Assembly: GCA_947476145.1 (NCBI GenBank)
Contig: CANJPH010000004.1
Coordinates: 50,833-114,832, forward strand
DNA from: Bacteroidota bacterium
Lineage (GTDB): Bacteria > Bacteroidota > Bacteroidia > Chitinophagales > Chitinophagaceae
DNA length: 64,000 nt
Reading direction: 5' to 3'
Part shown: in pieces, positions 45,848-54,576 of the stretch
Position numbering within the stretch: the first letter of the stretch is position 1
Layout: each line of letters starts with the position of its first letter
Translations under genes and position numbers: made by a program
The notes under the pieces: generated by a model
What the model was told of the DNA's origin: nothing
Databases searched by the model: none
What the model saw: the letters and a program-made list of their open reading frames with translations, nothing else

Positions 45848-46756
45848 ATGAAACCGAACGAAAATTCAAGAAGAGAATTTCTGGCAGCTACATTGCTTGC
45901 TGGTGCGGCATTAGCGGGATGTAGAACAAATCCGTTCACACCCGACGAAGTCACTGATATTAAGCCTTCTGGTAAAATGGTAAAACTATTGTCCGTAGAT
46001 GGTGATATTATAGAAGTAGATGAAGCATTTCTAAAACCAGTGCCTGAACTTCCAGTAGTAACCAATTCAGAAGCGAGAGTTGGGATTCCTGGCAAAAAAT
46101 TTGCAATGGTTATTGACTTGTCAAGATGTAAGAGTGTAAAAAAATGCCAAACAGCATGCAATCATATGCATCATATACATCCAGGTCAAAATTGGATAAA
46201 AATATATCCTATGCAGGATTCAGAGAAAACGGCTCCGTATTGGCAACCTACTACCTGTATGCATTGCGACGAACCTCCCTGTGTTAAAGTATGTCCTGTG
46301 GATGCGACTTTCAAACGAAAAGATGGGATCGTATTAATTGATAGTGATCGTTGTGTAGGATGTCGTTTCTGTATGGCGGCTTGTCCTTATTCTTCCCGCG
46401 TATTTAATTGGGAAGAACCTAAAATTGAAAAAGAAATTGCTGCACAACCCTACTCATGTGAAACCAGTGTCCCACAAAAAATAGGAACCGTTGGAAAATG
46501 TGATTTTTGTCCAGATATGATTAGACAAGGTAGTTTACCACACTGCGTTTCTGCATGTCCAAATGGTGTTTTCTTTTTTGGCGATATCCTGGAAGACAGT
46601 GTAACCAATGGTTCTGAAACTTTTCGTTTTAGTGAATTAATAAAGGATAAAGCTGGATATAGATTAATGGAAGACCTAGGCACGAAGCCAAGTGTATATT
46701 ATTTACCTCCTGTAAACAGAAATTTTCCTTTTGAAAAAGAAGAGAAAAATGCATAA
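45848..46756 (+). CDS. Tat-exported four-cluster ferredoxin subunit
   Basis: 302 residues. SRREFLAATLLAGAALAGC combines a Tat motif with a lipobox at Cys25, so an exported lipoprotein is likely. Cysteine motifs: CX5CX3C at 94/100/104, CX2CX4CX3C at 137-149, CX2CX2CX3C at 169-179, and CX2CX11CX3C at 218-237. Three are usual for TtrB/PsrB/NrfC-like electron-transfer subunits. The first is unusual: the normal CX2C spacing is opened to five residues and a fourth Cys is not obvious. The protein passes electrons between the NrfD-type subunit next door and another partner. Confidence 0.85.
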   Translation: MKPNENSRREFLAATLLAGAALAGCRTNPFTPDEVTDIKPSGKMVKLLSVDGDIIEVDEAFLKPVPELPVVTNSEARVGIPGKKFAMVIDLSRCKSVKKCQTACNHMHHIHPGQNWIKIYPMQDSEKTAPYWQPTTCMHCDEPPCVKVCPVDATFKRKDGIVLIDSDRCVGCRFCMAACPYSSRVFNWEEPKIEKEIAAQPYSCETSVPQKIGTVGKCDFCPDMIRQGSLPHCVSACPNGVFFFGDILEDSVTNGSETFRFSELIKDKAGYRLMEDLGTKPSVYYLPPVNRNFPFEKEEKNA

Positions 46757-46810
46757 GCAATTTTTGATGAGCAAAGAAAATTTAAGCATCGTTCATTTAA
46801 ATAATATAAC

Positions 46811-48118
46811 GTGGAAAAAATAGCAGAAAATAAAATCATTGAAGACTTGATGCCACAGCAATTTGGTAAAAAAGGAATGATATGGGTAATAAGTTTATTA
46901 GTGGTTTGCGTCTTTGGATTTTATGCCTATTGCAGACAGCTTTACTATGGTCTAGAAGTAACCGCTTTGAGAGACTATGTTTCATGGGGAATTTATATTT
47001 CTAATTTTGTTTTTTTTGTGGCGATTAGTTTAGTAGGCTCTCTCATTACAGCAGTATTACGATTAACAAATGTTCATTGGAGTACTCCACTCACCAGGAT
47101 TGCTGAAATTATTGCTGTTTCGGCCATTGCTTTCGCAAGTTTAATTATCATCGTTGATATGGGACGCCCCGATCGCTTTTATAATTTATTTATACATGGT
47201 AGACTACAATCACCTATTATTTGGGACGTGATTGTTATAAGTACTTACCTAGTGATAAGCTTATTATTATTGTATTTCCCCTTGTTGCCAGATTTAAAAA
47301 TCATGATACAATACAAAGAAAGAAACGGAAAGTGGCTGCAAAAATTATATGTTTTTTTAGGTTCTTTTTGGAAAGATAAACCAGCACAATTTAAAATTAC
47401 GACCAAAGCTATTCATATTTTATCAATTACTATAATACCCGTTGCGTTTGCCATACATACTGTAACATCTTGGTTATTTGCAACCACTTATCGCCCAGGA
47501 TGGGATAGTACCAATTTTGGTGCTTATTTTATTTCCGGCGCGTTCTTAGTAGGTGCGGGTAGTGTGTTAATTGCGATGTACATTTTTAGAACGCAATACA
47601 AATTAGAAAAATACATTACTAGTGAGCATTTTAATAAAATGGGGAAAGTGGTTGTATTGTTAGCGTTAATTTATTTATATTTTAATATCAATGAATTCTT
47701 GGTTCCTGCATTTAAAATGAAAAAATCAGAAGAAGAGCATTTGATGGGGCTTTTCACGGGAGAATTTTCTTATATTTTTTGGTTTGCTATTTCCGCTTCC
47801 ATGTTTCTCCCAATTTTAATATTAGTCTTTAAAAAAGGCAGAACGCCGAAATGGGCTTTTGTTGCGGGGATTTTAGTAGTGGTTGGATCTTGGTTTAAGC
47901 GATATTTAATTGTAACACCCACTTTATTACATCCTTTTTTACCCATGCACGATGTGCCTAAAAATTATATGCATTATTTTCCTAGCTGGGAAGAGTGGGC
48001 AATTGCAGGTGGCTCATTGGCAGGAGCATTATTAGTGATAACCTTTTTTGCAAGAATATTTCCCATCATTCCTATTCATGAAACGATAACCGAAACTGAT
48101 ACCCATGAAAAAGTATAA
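46811..48118 (+). CDS. NrfD/PsrC-family quinone-site membrane subunit
   Basis: 435 residues from a GTG at 46811, with 10 hydrophobic segments, the size of PsrC/ActC relatives. Segments such as LTRIAEIIAVSAIAFASLIIIVDMGRPDR (helices 3-4) and SWLFATTYRPGWDSTNFGAYF are typical of the family. NrfD proteins oxidise or reduce quinones and pass electrons to a partner ferredoxin, here the gene upstream. The end overlaps the next ATG by 14 bases, so the two products are probably made together. Confidence 0.85.
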   Translation: MEKIAENKIIEDLMPQQFGKKGMIWVISLLVVCVFGFYAYCRQLYYGLEVTALRDYVSWGIYISNFVFFVAISLVGSLITAVLRLTNVHWSTPLTRIAEIIAVSAIAFASLIIIVDMGRPDRFYNLFIHGRLQSPIIWDVIVISTYLVISLLLLYFPLLPDLKIMIQYKERNGKWLQKLYVFLGSFWKDKPAQFKITTKAIHILSITIIPVAFAIHTVTSWLFATTYRPGWDSTNFGAYFISGAFLVGAGSVLIAMYIFRTQYKLEKYITSEHFNKMGKVVVLLALIYLYFNINEFLVPAFKMKKSEEEHLMGLFTGEFSYIFWFAISASMFLPILILVFKKGRTPKWAFVAGILVVVGSWFKRYLIVTPTLLHPFLPMHDVPKNYMHYFPSWEEWAIAGGSLAGALLVITFFARIFPIIPIHETITETDTHEKV

Positions 48119-48977
48119 TATCATTCAATTACTAATAGTTGCAGTGTTGTTAATGCCATCTATGTTAATGGCACAGGACGTTGATAAAAACAATTTAGTT
48201 TTAACACTTAAGTATTTTAATGACAATAATAAATCACATCACTTATTGGTCCAAGCGAAATCAAAAATTGATGGAAAGTTTCAACAAATTGCTGATATGC
48301 CTGTTCGCTTTTATATTGGATTGGAACCTATGGTTGAAAATTTATTAGGGAAAGGGGTAACCAATGATAAAGGAGAAGCATTGCTGGTAATCCCTCCACA
48401 AGCACAAGCTGAGTGGTTGAAGTCACCCATTCAAAATTTCATTGTTCTTTCAGATGGTAATGCAAAATTTGAGGAAGGACGAGGAGATTTAACAATTACA
48501 AAAGCAAAATTAAAGATAGATACGGTAGAAGGCAAGATCATTACTGCATCTATAATAGCATTAATAGATACGGTTTGGACCCCAGTTGCAAGTGTAGATT
48601 TTGTAGTAGGCGTTAAACGTTTAGGCGGCTTATTAAATGTGAATGAAACACAAACATACACTTCGGATTCTACCGGAATGATTTCAGCCGAATATAAAAG
48701 AGATAGTTTGCCTGGAGATCAAAAGGGTAATCTTGTATTGGTGGCAAGTGTAATAGACAATGAGCTTTATGGTAATTTAACTACAGAAATAGAAGTGCCT
48801 TGGGGATCGAAGTCTGTTTATACCACTAATTTTGATCATCGTACTTTATTTGCGCGCAGAGGGCATTCGCCTATTTGGTTAGAGATGTTGGCTTATACTA
48901 TTGTATTAGCAGTTTGGTCGGTGATTATATATTTAGTATTTCAAATTAATAAAATAAAAAAGTTGGGGATAGAATAG
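48105..48977 (+). CDS. Membrane-anchored Ig-like protein of unknown function
   Basis: 290 residues: signal peptide (about 1-23, LMAQ), a periplasmic beta-rich part (about 30-250) that may hold two Ig-like domains, and a C-terminal transmembrane helix (about 262-280) with a short basic tail (NKIKKLGIE). No cofactor motif. It overlaps the NrfD gene by 14 bases, a sign of tight coupling. I do not recognise the family; an accessory subunit of the NrfD complex is the simplest idea. Confidence 0.55.
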   Translation: MKKYNIIQLLIVAVLLMPSMLMAQDVDKNNLVLTLKYFNDNNKSHHLLVQAKSKIDGKFQQIADMPVRFYIGLEPMVENLLGKGVTNDKGEALLVIPPQAQAEWLKSPIQNFIVLSDGNAKFEEGRGDLTITKAKLKIDTVEGKIITASIIALIDTVWTPVASVDFVVGVKRLGGLLNVNETQTYTSDSTGMISAEYKRDSLPGDQKGNLVLVASVIDNELYGNLTTEIEVPWGSKSVYTTNFDHRTLFARRGHSPIWLEMLAYTIVLAVWSVIIYLVFQINKIKKLGIE

Positions 48978-49003
48978 AAATGTGAGGTTGATGTTTTGAT
49001 GAA

Positions 49004-49039
49004 GAAAAGGCGCTCTCATGAGTGCCTTTTCTATTTTTT
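49004..49039 (+). terminator. Terminator closing the electron-transfer locus
   Basis: GAAAAGGCGCT and AGTGCCTTTTC pair (one G-U) around a four-base loop, followed by TATTTTTTA. It is 27 bases past the last stop codon. Confidence 0.75.
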
Positions 49040-49092
49040 AGGCGCTATTTATAGCAGATAACCCTTAAATTTAGGAACTAAACAAAAGTAAA

Positions 49093-50799
49093 ATGACTCA
49101 AGGACTTCAAACTTATGATTACCTCGTATTTGTATTGTATTTTATGATCATTGCCAGTTATGGTTTTTGGATTTATCAACGCAAGAAAGTAGCGACTGTT
49201 AATTCCACAGACTTTTTTTTAGCGGAAGGTCAATTAACCTGGTGGGCCATTGGCGCTTCCTTAATTGCCTCCAATATTTCTGCTGAACAATTTATTGGTA
49301 TGAGTGGAAATGGATTTAGACTGGGTTTAGCCATTTCTGCCTATGAATGGTTAGCAGCCGTTTCGCTTGTAGTAGTGGGTATATTTTTTATGCCGGTGTA
49401 TTTAAAGAATAAAATTTACACCATGCCTCAGTTTTTAAAAACAAGGTACAATGAAACCGTGGCTATGATGATGGCTATATTTTGGTTATTTCTATACATT
49501 TTTGTGAACCTAACCTCCATTTTATATTTAGGATCTATCGCTATTAATAATCTTACTGGTGGGGCACATTTTCATTTAATTATGATTGGGCTAGCATTAT
49601 TTGCATTGTTTATTACACTTGGTGGGATGAAAGTAATAGGATACACCGATGTGATACAAGTGCTTGTATTAACTATTGGTGGTCTCATTACTACCTATAT
49701 TGCATTAACAGTGGTGGGTGAAAAATTTGGGCTAGGTAAAAATGCAATCGCAGGATTGAATCATTTAATAAAAGTAGCCCCCGATCATTTCAAAATGATT
49801 TTTGATAAACCTGGTGTAGGCGCTACTCAAAAACAAATAGATGATTACTCATCACTTCCTGGACTCGCTATGATGGCTGCAGGCATGTGGGTAGCAAATT
49901 TAAATTATTGGGGATGTAATCAATATATCACTCAAAGGGCACTAGGAGCCGATTTAAAAACAGCAAGGTCCGGTATCTTTTTTGCTGCGTTTTTAAAATT
50001 ATTTATGCCTTTATTGGTGGTGATTCCAGGAATCGCAGCCTATGTTTTATTTAATAATGGTGAATTGCAAAGTCAAATGATTGTGAAAGGTGAACTTATC
50101 CAAGACAATGCCTATTCTTCGGTTATTGGCTTTTTACCAATTGGCTTAAAAGGCTTATCCATGGCTGCTTTAACGGCAGCTATCGTTGCCTCATTAGCAG
50201 GTAAAGCCAATAGCATTTCCACTATTTATTCTTTGGATATTTATAAAAAATATGTGAATAAGGAAGCTTCTGATATTAAAACGGTTGCTACAGGACGCAT
50301 TATGATTATCGTTTCCTTAATTATTGCTATTATTATTAACTGGAATGATACTTTGGGCATTGGGGGAAAAGGTGGATTTGAATTTATCCAAAAATACACT
50401 GGGTATATTTCACCTGCTATTTTCCCTGTTTTCTTATTGGGTTTCTTTTGGAAAAAAACTACTTCAAAAGCAGCCATTGCTGGTATTATTTTAGGATTAA
50501 TGTTGGCTATCTTATTTGACAAGTTTTTGCCAACTATGTTTGGCAATGAAACTTTTTTATATACTGCATTGCCAAACGGACATGGAGGTTTTGAAATTCC
50601 TTATTTAATTCAAATGGGCTGGGTGTTTTTATTTACTTGTATCATTATGGTGGTAGTAAGTTTAGTAGACGTAAAAGGTCAAACACATGCCAACGATTTA
50701 CAAGAAGACGCAACAAAATATACATTAACCAATGCACATATTGCCATGATCGTAACCATACTCATTGTTGTGGCAGGTTTATACATTCGTTTTTGGTAA
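49093..50799 (+). CDS. Sodium/solute symporter (SSS family)
   Basis: 568 residues with about 14 hydrophobic segments. STDFFLAEGQLTWWAIGASLIASNISAEQFIGMSG is the family's N-terminal signature, and the later GYTDVIQVLVLTIGG and LAGKANSISTIYSLDIYKKY fit the SGLT-like sugar branch. It imports a sugar or similar solute with Na+. The D-aminoacylase gene begins 10 bases downstream in the same direction, so the cargo may also be an acyl or amino-sugar compound. Substrate not determined. Confidence 0.87.
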   Translation: MTQGLQTYDYLVFVLYFMIIASYGFWIYQRKKVATVNSTDFFLAEGQLTWWAIGASLIASNISAEQFIGMSGNGFRLGLAISAYEWLAAVSLVVVGIFFMPVYLKNKIYTMPQFLKTRYNETVAMMMAIFWLFLYIFVNLTSILYLGSIAINNLTGGAHFHLIMIGLALFALFITLGGMKVIGYTDVIQVLVLTIGGLITTYIALTVVGEKFGLGKNAIAGLNHLIKVAPDHFKMIFDKPGVGATQKQIDDYSSLPGLAMMAAGMWVANLNYWGCNQYITQRALGADLKTARSGIFFAAFLKLFMPLLVVIPGIAAYVLFNNGELQSQMIVKGELIQDNAYSSVIGFLPIGLKGLSMAALTAAIVASLAGKANSISTIYSLDIYKKYVNKEASDIKTVATGRIMIIVSLIIAIIINWNDTLGIGGKGGFEFIQKYTGYISPAIFPVFLLGFFWKKTTSKAAIAGIILGLMLAILFDKFLPTMFGNETFLYTALPNGHGGFEIPYLIQMGWVFLFTCIIMVVVSLVDVKGQTHANDLQEDATKYTLTNAHIAMIVTILIVVAGLYIRFW

Positions 50800-50809
50800 A
50801 AATTTATAT

Positions 50810-52357
50810 ATGAAAAAAAGAACCTTCATAGTCGTGGTATTTGCAATGACAATATTGCAAGTGAATGCGCAAAAAATTGCATCTAAAAAAGCAACGGACA
50901 ATCCAATAGTCACTACTTTAATTACGAATGTGAAAATTATGGATGGCTCCGGTAAGCCAGCAATAAAAGGATCGGTAAGAATCAAAGGAGATGTGATTGT
51001 TGAGGTTGGTAATTTAAGCGCCCAATCCAATGATCAAATGATTGATGGAAAAGGATTGGTATTGGCGCCTGGATTTATTGACGCGCATAGTCATCACTTT
51101 GGTGATTTGCAAAAAAAATCAGCAGGCTTGTCCACCGCCAATCAAGGCATAACGACCGTTGTCATTGGGCAGGATGGCGGCAGCTATCCAATGGATTCTT
51201 TGGAAAAAGACATGAAAGAGATACCTGTCGTGGCCAACGTGGCTAGTTATACAGGACATTCTACTTTGAGAGAAGAAGTGATGGGAGAAAATAATGTATT
51301 AAGAAAAGCGACGCAGGCAGAAGTGGATAAAATGAAAATTATTTTGTCGAGTGAATTATCCAAAGGTTCTTTGGGTATATCCACCGGGCTAGAATATGAG
51401 CAAGCATTTTATTCAAGTAGAGACGAAGTACTTCAGTTGGCACAAACTGCAGCCAATGCCAATACTAGATATATAAGTCATATAAGAAGCGAGGATGTTA
51501 CCATGACGGATGCATTGGATGAAATTATTCAAATAGGTAAAATCACCAAAATGCCGGTGCAAATTTCACATATCAAATTGTCAAAAAAATCAGATTGGAA
51601 TACAGCCTCCAAAATTTTAGAACAATTAGAAAAAGCAAGAGCCGAGGGTGTTCAAATTACCGCAGATGTGTATCCGTATACATTTTGGAATTCTACATTG
51701 CGTGTTTTATTTCCTGCGCGCGATTACACCAATATGGAAAGCGCTCAATTTGCAGTGGCACAATTATTTGACCCCACCGCTTCCTATATTGTTCAATATG
51801 CACCGCAACCAAGTTATGTAGGAAAAACTTTGTCGGCTATTGCAGTAGAGCGTAAAGAATCTGAAGCACAAACTTTAATTAATTTGGTAGCCATGGCTGC
51901 TGAGTTCAAAGAAAAGAATCCAGGATACAATGGGAGTATTGAAGCCATTGCTGCAAAATCTATGAGTGAAGCAGACGTTGCCAATTTTATGAAATGGCCG
52001 TTTACCGTGATCTGCTCCGATGGCAATGGTGGCGGACATCCTAGAGGGTATGGTTCATTCACTCGAGTCCTTGGAAAATATGTAAGAGCAGACAAAATAA
52101 TGACTTTAGAAACAGCCATACATAAAATGACTGCACAAACCGCAAGTTATTTAGGTATAAAAGACAGAGGCCTTATCGCTGCAGGCAAAAAGGCGGACTT
52201 AGTTTTGTTTAATCCCGAAACAGTAATTGATCATGCAGTAATTGGCAATAGCAATGCATTGTCTACTGGCATAGAAATGGTTTGGGTAAATGGACAGCTT
52301 ATTTATGAGGGTCAAAAATCAACTGGTTTAAAGCCAGGCGTACTCATTAAAAGATAA
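50810..52357 (+). CDS. Secreted D-aminoacylase-type amidohydrolase
   Basis: 515 residues from the ATG at 50810 (an in-frame extension would run into the symporter gene). A signal peptide (about 1-20, VNAQ) precedes the N-acyl-D-amino-acid deacylase family barrel: LAPGFIDAHSHHFGD with metal ligands His93 and His95, GHSTLREEVMG, GISTGLEYEQA, and SHIRSEDVT. Near the C-terminus GLIAAGKKADLVLFNPE is the closing segment of the amidohydrolase fold. It removes the acyl group from N-acyl-D-amino acids, or an equivalent amide. Gene neighbours deal with D-amino acids or dipeptides. Confidence 0.84.
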   Translation: MKKRTFIVVVFAMTILQVNAQKIASKKATDNPIVTTLITNVKIMDGSGKPAIKGSVRIKGDVIVEVGNLSAQSNDQMIDGKGLVLAPGFIDAHSHHFGDLQKKSAGLSTANQGITTVVIGQDGGSYPMDSLEKDMKEIPVVANVASYTGHSTLREEVMGENNVLRKATQAEVDKMKIILSSELSKGSLGISTGLEYEQAFYSSRDEVLQLAQTAANANTRYISHIRSEDVTMTDALDEIIQIGKITKMPVQISHIKLSKKSDWNTASKILEQLEKARAEGVQITADVYPYTFWNSTLRVLFPARDYTNMESAQFAVAQLFDPTASYIVQYAPQPSYVGKTLSAIAVERKESEAQTLINLVAMAAEFKEKNPGYNGSIEAIAAKSMSEADVANFMKWPFTVICSDGNGGGHPRGYGSFTRVLGKYVRADKIMTLETAIHKMTAQTASYLGIKDRGLIAAGKKADLVLFNPETVIDHAVIGNSNALSTGIEMVWVNGQLIYEGQKSTGLKPGVLIKR

Positions 52358-52364
52358 AAAGGAA

Positions 52365-53426
52365 ATGGATAATTTGAACAACAATGCGATTGTACTTACC
52401 AATGGACTATTAACCTCTTCGGATGCAAAAACAGCACATGGACTGATTAGAGGTACCGAACGTTTTAATATTATAGGTATTGTAGACTGCGCTGCAACAG
52501 CCGGTAAGGATGCGGGTGAATTATTAGATGGTAAGCACAGAGATATTCCAGTTTTTGAAAACTTTGAAAATGCAATCATGCAAGTTAACCATGTTCATTA
52601 CTTAGTAATTGGTGTGGCAACAGTAGGCGGAAAGTTGCCGGGCAATATGCTAGATGTAGTGGTTAAAGCGATTGATGCTGGTATTTCCATTGTAAACGGT
52701 TTACACGAATATTTAAATGAAAAGCCAGATATAGTAGCGTTGGCTAAATCAAAAGGGGTGGATTTAATAGATGTTCGAAAGCCTAAGCAAAGAGAAGATT
52801 TACATTTTTGGACTGGCGAGATTTATAAAGTCACTGCTCCTATTATAGCAGTGATTGGAATGGATTGTGCGATGGGCAAAAGAACAACTGCAAGAATGTT
52901 AACACAGGCCTGCAAAGCCAATGGCTTAAAGGGCCAAATGATTTATACTGGACAAACAGGTTGGTTGCAAGGGGGTAAATATGGTTTTGTATTTGACTCT
53001 ACTTTAAATGATTTTGTATCCGGTGAATTAGAAAATGCAATTGTGCGTTGTTGGAAAGAAACAAGCGCAGATTTTATTTTTCTAGAAGGGCAATCCTCAT
53101 TAAGAAATCCAAGTGGACCCTGTGGCATTGAATTATTAATCTCTGGTAATGCTAAACAGGTTGTTTTATTATTTGCACCTAAAAGAAAATATTTTGATAA
53201 TGACGAGCATTGGGGTGCTATCCCTTCCGTTGAATCTGAAATTGAGATTATTGAAAAATTAGGATCAAAAGTAATTGCATTAGCAGTGAATACGGAGGAC
53301 TGCACTATAGAAGAAGCGTTTTTATATCAGAAAGAGTATGAACAAAAATTAAAAATTCCCGTTCTGCTTCCCATACAAGAAGGGGTAGATAAATTAATAC
53401 CCACCCTAAAAGGTTTAATCAGATAA
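52365..53426 (+). CDS. DUF1611 protein, DgcN-like
   Basis: 353 residues, cytoplasmic. An N-terminal Rossmann-like domain (about 1-150: RFNIIGIVDCAATAGKDAG) precedes a P-loop domain with GMDCAMGKRTT at 165-175 and YTGQTGWLQGG. This is DUF1611. From memory, a marine-bacterial member (DgcN) works with the dipeptide-epimerase-like DgcA in D-glutamate use: DgcN acetylates D-glutamate and DgcA turns over the acetylated form. Here the gene is followed by an epimerase of the same kind, supporting the parallel. It starts 7 bases after the D-aminoacylase gene behind an AAAAAGGA ribosome-binding site. Confidence 0.83.
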   Translation: MDNLNNNAIVLTNGLLTSSDAKTAHGLIRGTERFNIIGIVDCAATAGKDAGELLDGKHRDIPVFENFENAIMQVNHVHYLVIGVATVGGKLPGNMLDVVVKAIDAGISIVNGLHEYLNEKPDIVALAKSKGVDLIDVRKPKQREDLHFWTGEIYKVTAPIIAVIGMDCAMGKRTTARMLTQACKANGLKGQMIYTGQTGWLQGGKYGFVFDSTLNDFVSGELENAIVRCWKETSADFIFLEGQSSLRNPSGPCGIELLISGNAKQVVLLFAPKRKYFDNDEHWGAIPSVESEIEIIEKLGSKVIALAVNTEDCTIEEAFLYQKEYEQKLKIPVLLPIQEGVDKLIPTLKGLIR

Positions 53427-53460
53427 AGCTTGAAATAAACTAGCAGGTAAAAAATAAATT

Positions 53461-54528
53461 ATGAAAATTGTTGCAGTAAGATCTTATCTAAAAAATATGG
53501 CTTTAACAAAGCCCTATACCATTGCGTATAATACATTTTCGGATGTAAGCTTGGCTTTTTTAGAAGTGGAGCTGGAAAACGGGATCATCGGCTATGGTTC
53601 GGGAAGTCCAGCCGAAGAAGTAGTGGGGGAGACTACCCAACAAACTGCTATCAATTTAAAAACAGATTTTGTACAAAATTTTATAGGAAAAGACATTCGT
53701 CATTTTCAGCAAATCATTTTTGAAACTATTTTGCAATTCCCACATTTGCCTGGAACACAAGCGGCTATTGACATTGCACTACATGATGCTTTTGGTAAAT
53801 TCATTGGCATATCGGTCACTGAATTTTATGGACAAAAAATAAAGGCATTACCTACTTCAGTAACCATTGGTATTAAAAACGTGGAAGAGACATTGATTGA
53901 GGCACAGGGCTATAAAGAACTTGGTTTTAAAATTTTAAAAGTAAAGACTGGATTAGATGTGACAGAGGATATTGAAAGAGTAGTAAAACTAAAAGAACAA
54001 TTTGGTAGTTATTTTAAAATTAGAGTGGACGCCAATCAAGGATATACCATCCTCGATTTAAAACAATTTATTCAAGCGACTAAGGGTAAGGACTTAGAGT
54101 TAATTGAGCAACCTATGTCAGTGGGTGCCGAAAAGGATTTGTTGACTTTAAGTTGGACGGAAAGAAAATTATTAGCTGCCGATGAGTCCTTAAAAAATCC
54201 TCAAGCGGCACTTATGCTCGCTTCCAATGAAAAGCCTTTTGGAATTTATAATATTAAATTAATGAAATGTGGCGGCTTGGTAGGTGCTTTAGGCATTGCT
54301 AATATTGCTTATAATGCGGGTATTGATTTATTCTGGGGTTGTAATGATGAAAGTATTATTAGTATTACTGCTGCCTTGCATGTTGCCTATGCTTGCCCCA
54401 ATACAAAATATATAGACTTGGATGGAAGCTTTGATTTAGCAGAAGATTTGGTGAAAGGAGGATTTGAAATAGTTGAAGGAGAAATGCAAATTAATCATGC
54501 GCCAGGTTTTGGGTTTACAATGTTATAA
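53461..54528 (+). CDS. Dipeptide epimerase (enolase superfamily), DgcA-like
   Basis: 355 residues. The muconate-lactonizing/enolase barrel is intact: KVK with Lys160 and Lys162 as base pair, metal ligands Asp190 (RVDANQGY), Glu216 (IEQP) and Asp241 (ADES), and Lys266 (IKLMKCGG) as the second base. This set fits L-Ala-D/L-Glu epimerases and related N-acyl amino acid racemases. With DUF1611 upstream it would act on N-acyl-Glu or on a cell-wall dipeptide. 34 bases separate it from the DUF1611 gene. Confidence 0.87.
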   Translation: MKIVAVRSYLKNMALTKPYTIAYNTFSDVSLAFLEVELENGIIGYGSGSPAEEVVGETTQQTAINLKTDFVQNFIGKDIRHFQQIIFETILQFPHLPGTQAAIDIALHDAFGKFIGISVTEFYGQKIKALPTSVTIGIKNVEETLIEAQGYKELGFKILKVKTGLDVTEDIERVVKLKEQFGSYFKIRVDANQGYTILDLKQFIQATKGKDLELIEQPMSVGAEKDLLTLSWTERKLLAADESLKNPQAALMLASNEKPFGIYNIKLMKCGGLVGALGIANIAYNAGIDLFWGCNDESIISITAALHVAYACPNTKYIDLDGSFDLAEDLVKGGFEIVEGEMQINHAPGFGFTML

Positions 54529-54576
54529 TACATTAAGACCTTCTCAAATAGAAGTTAACAACTATATTGTTCCATC

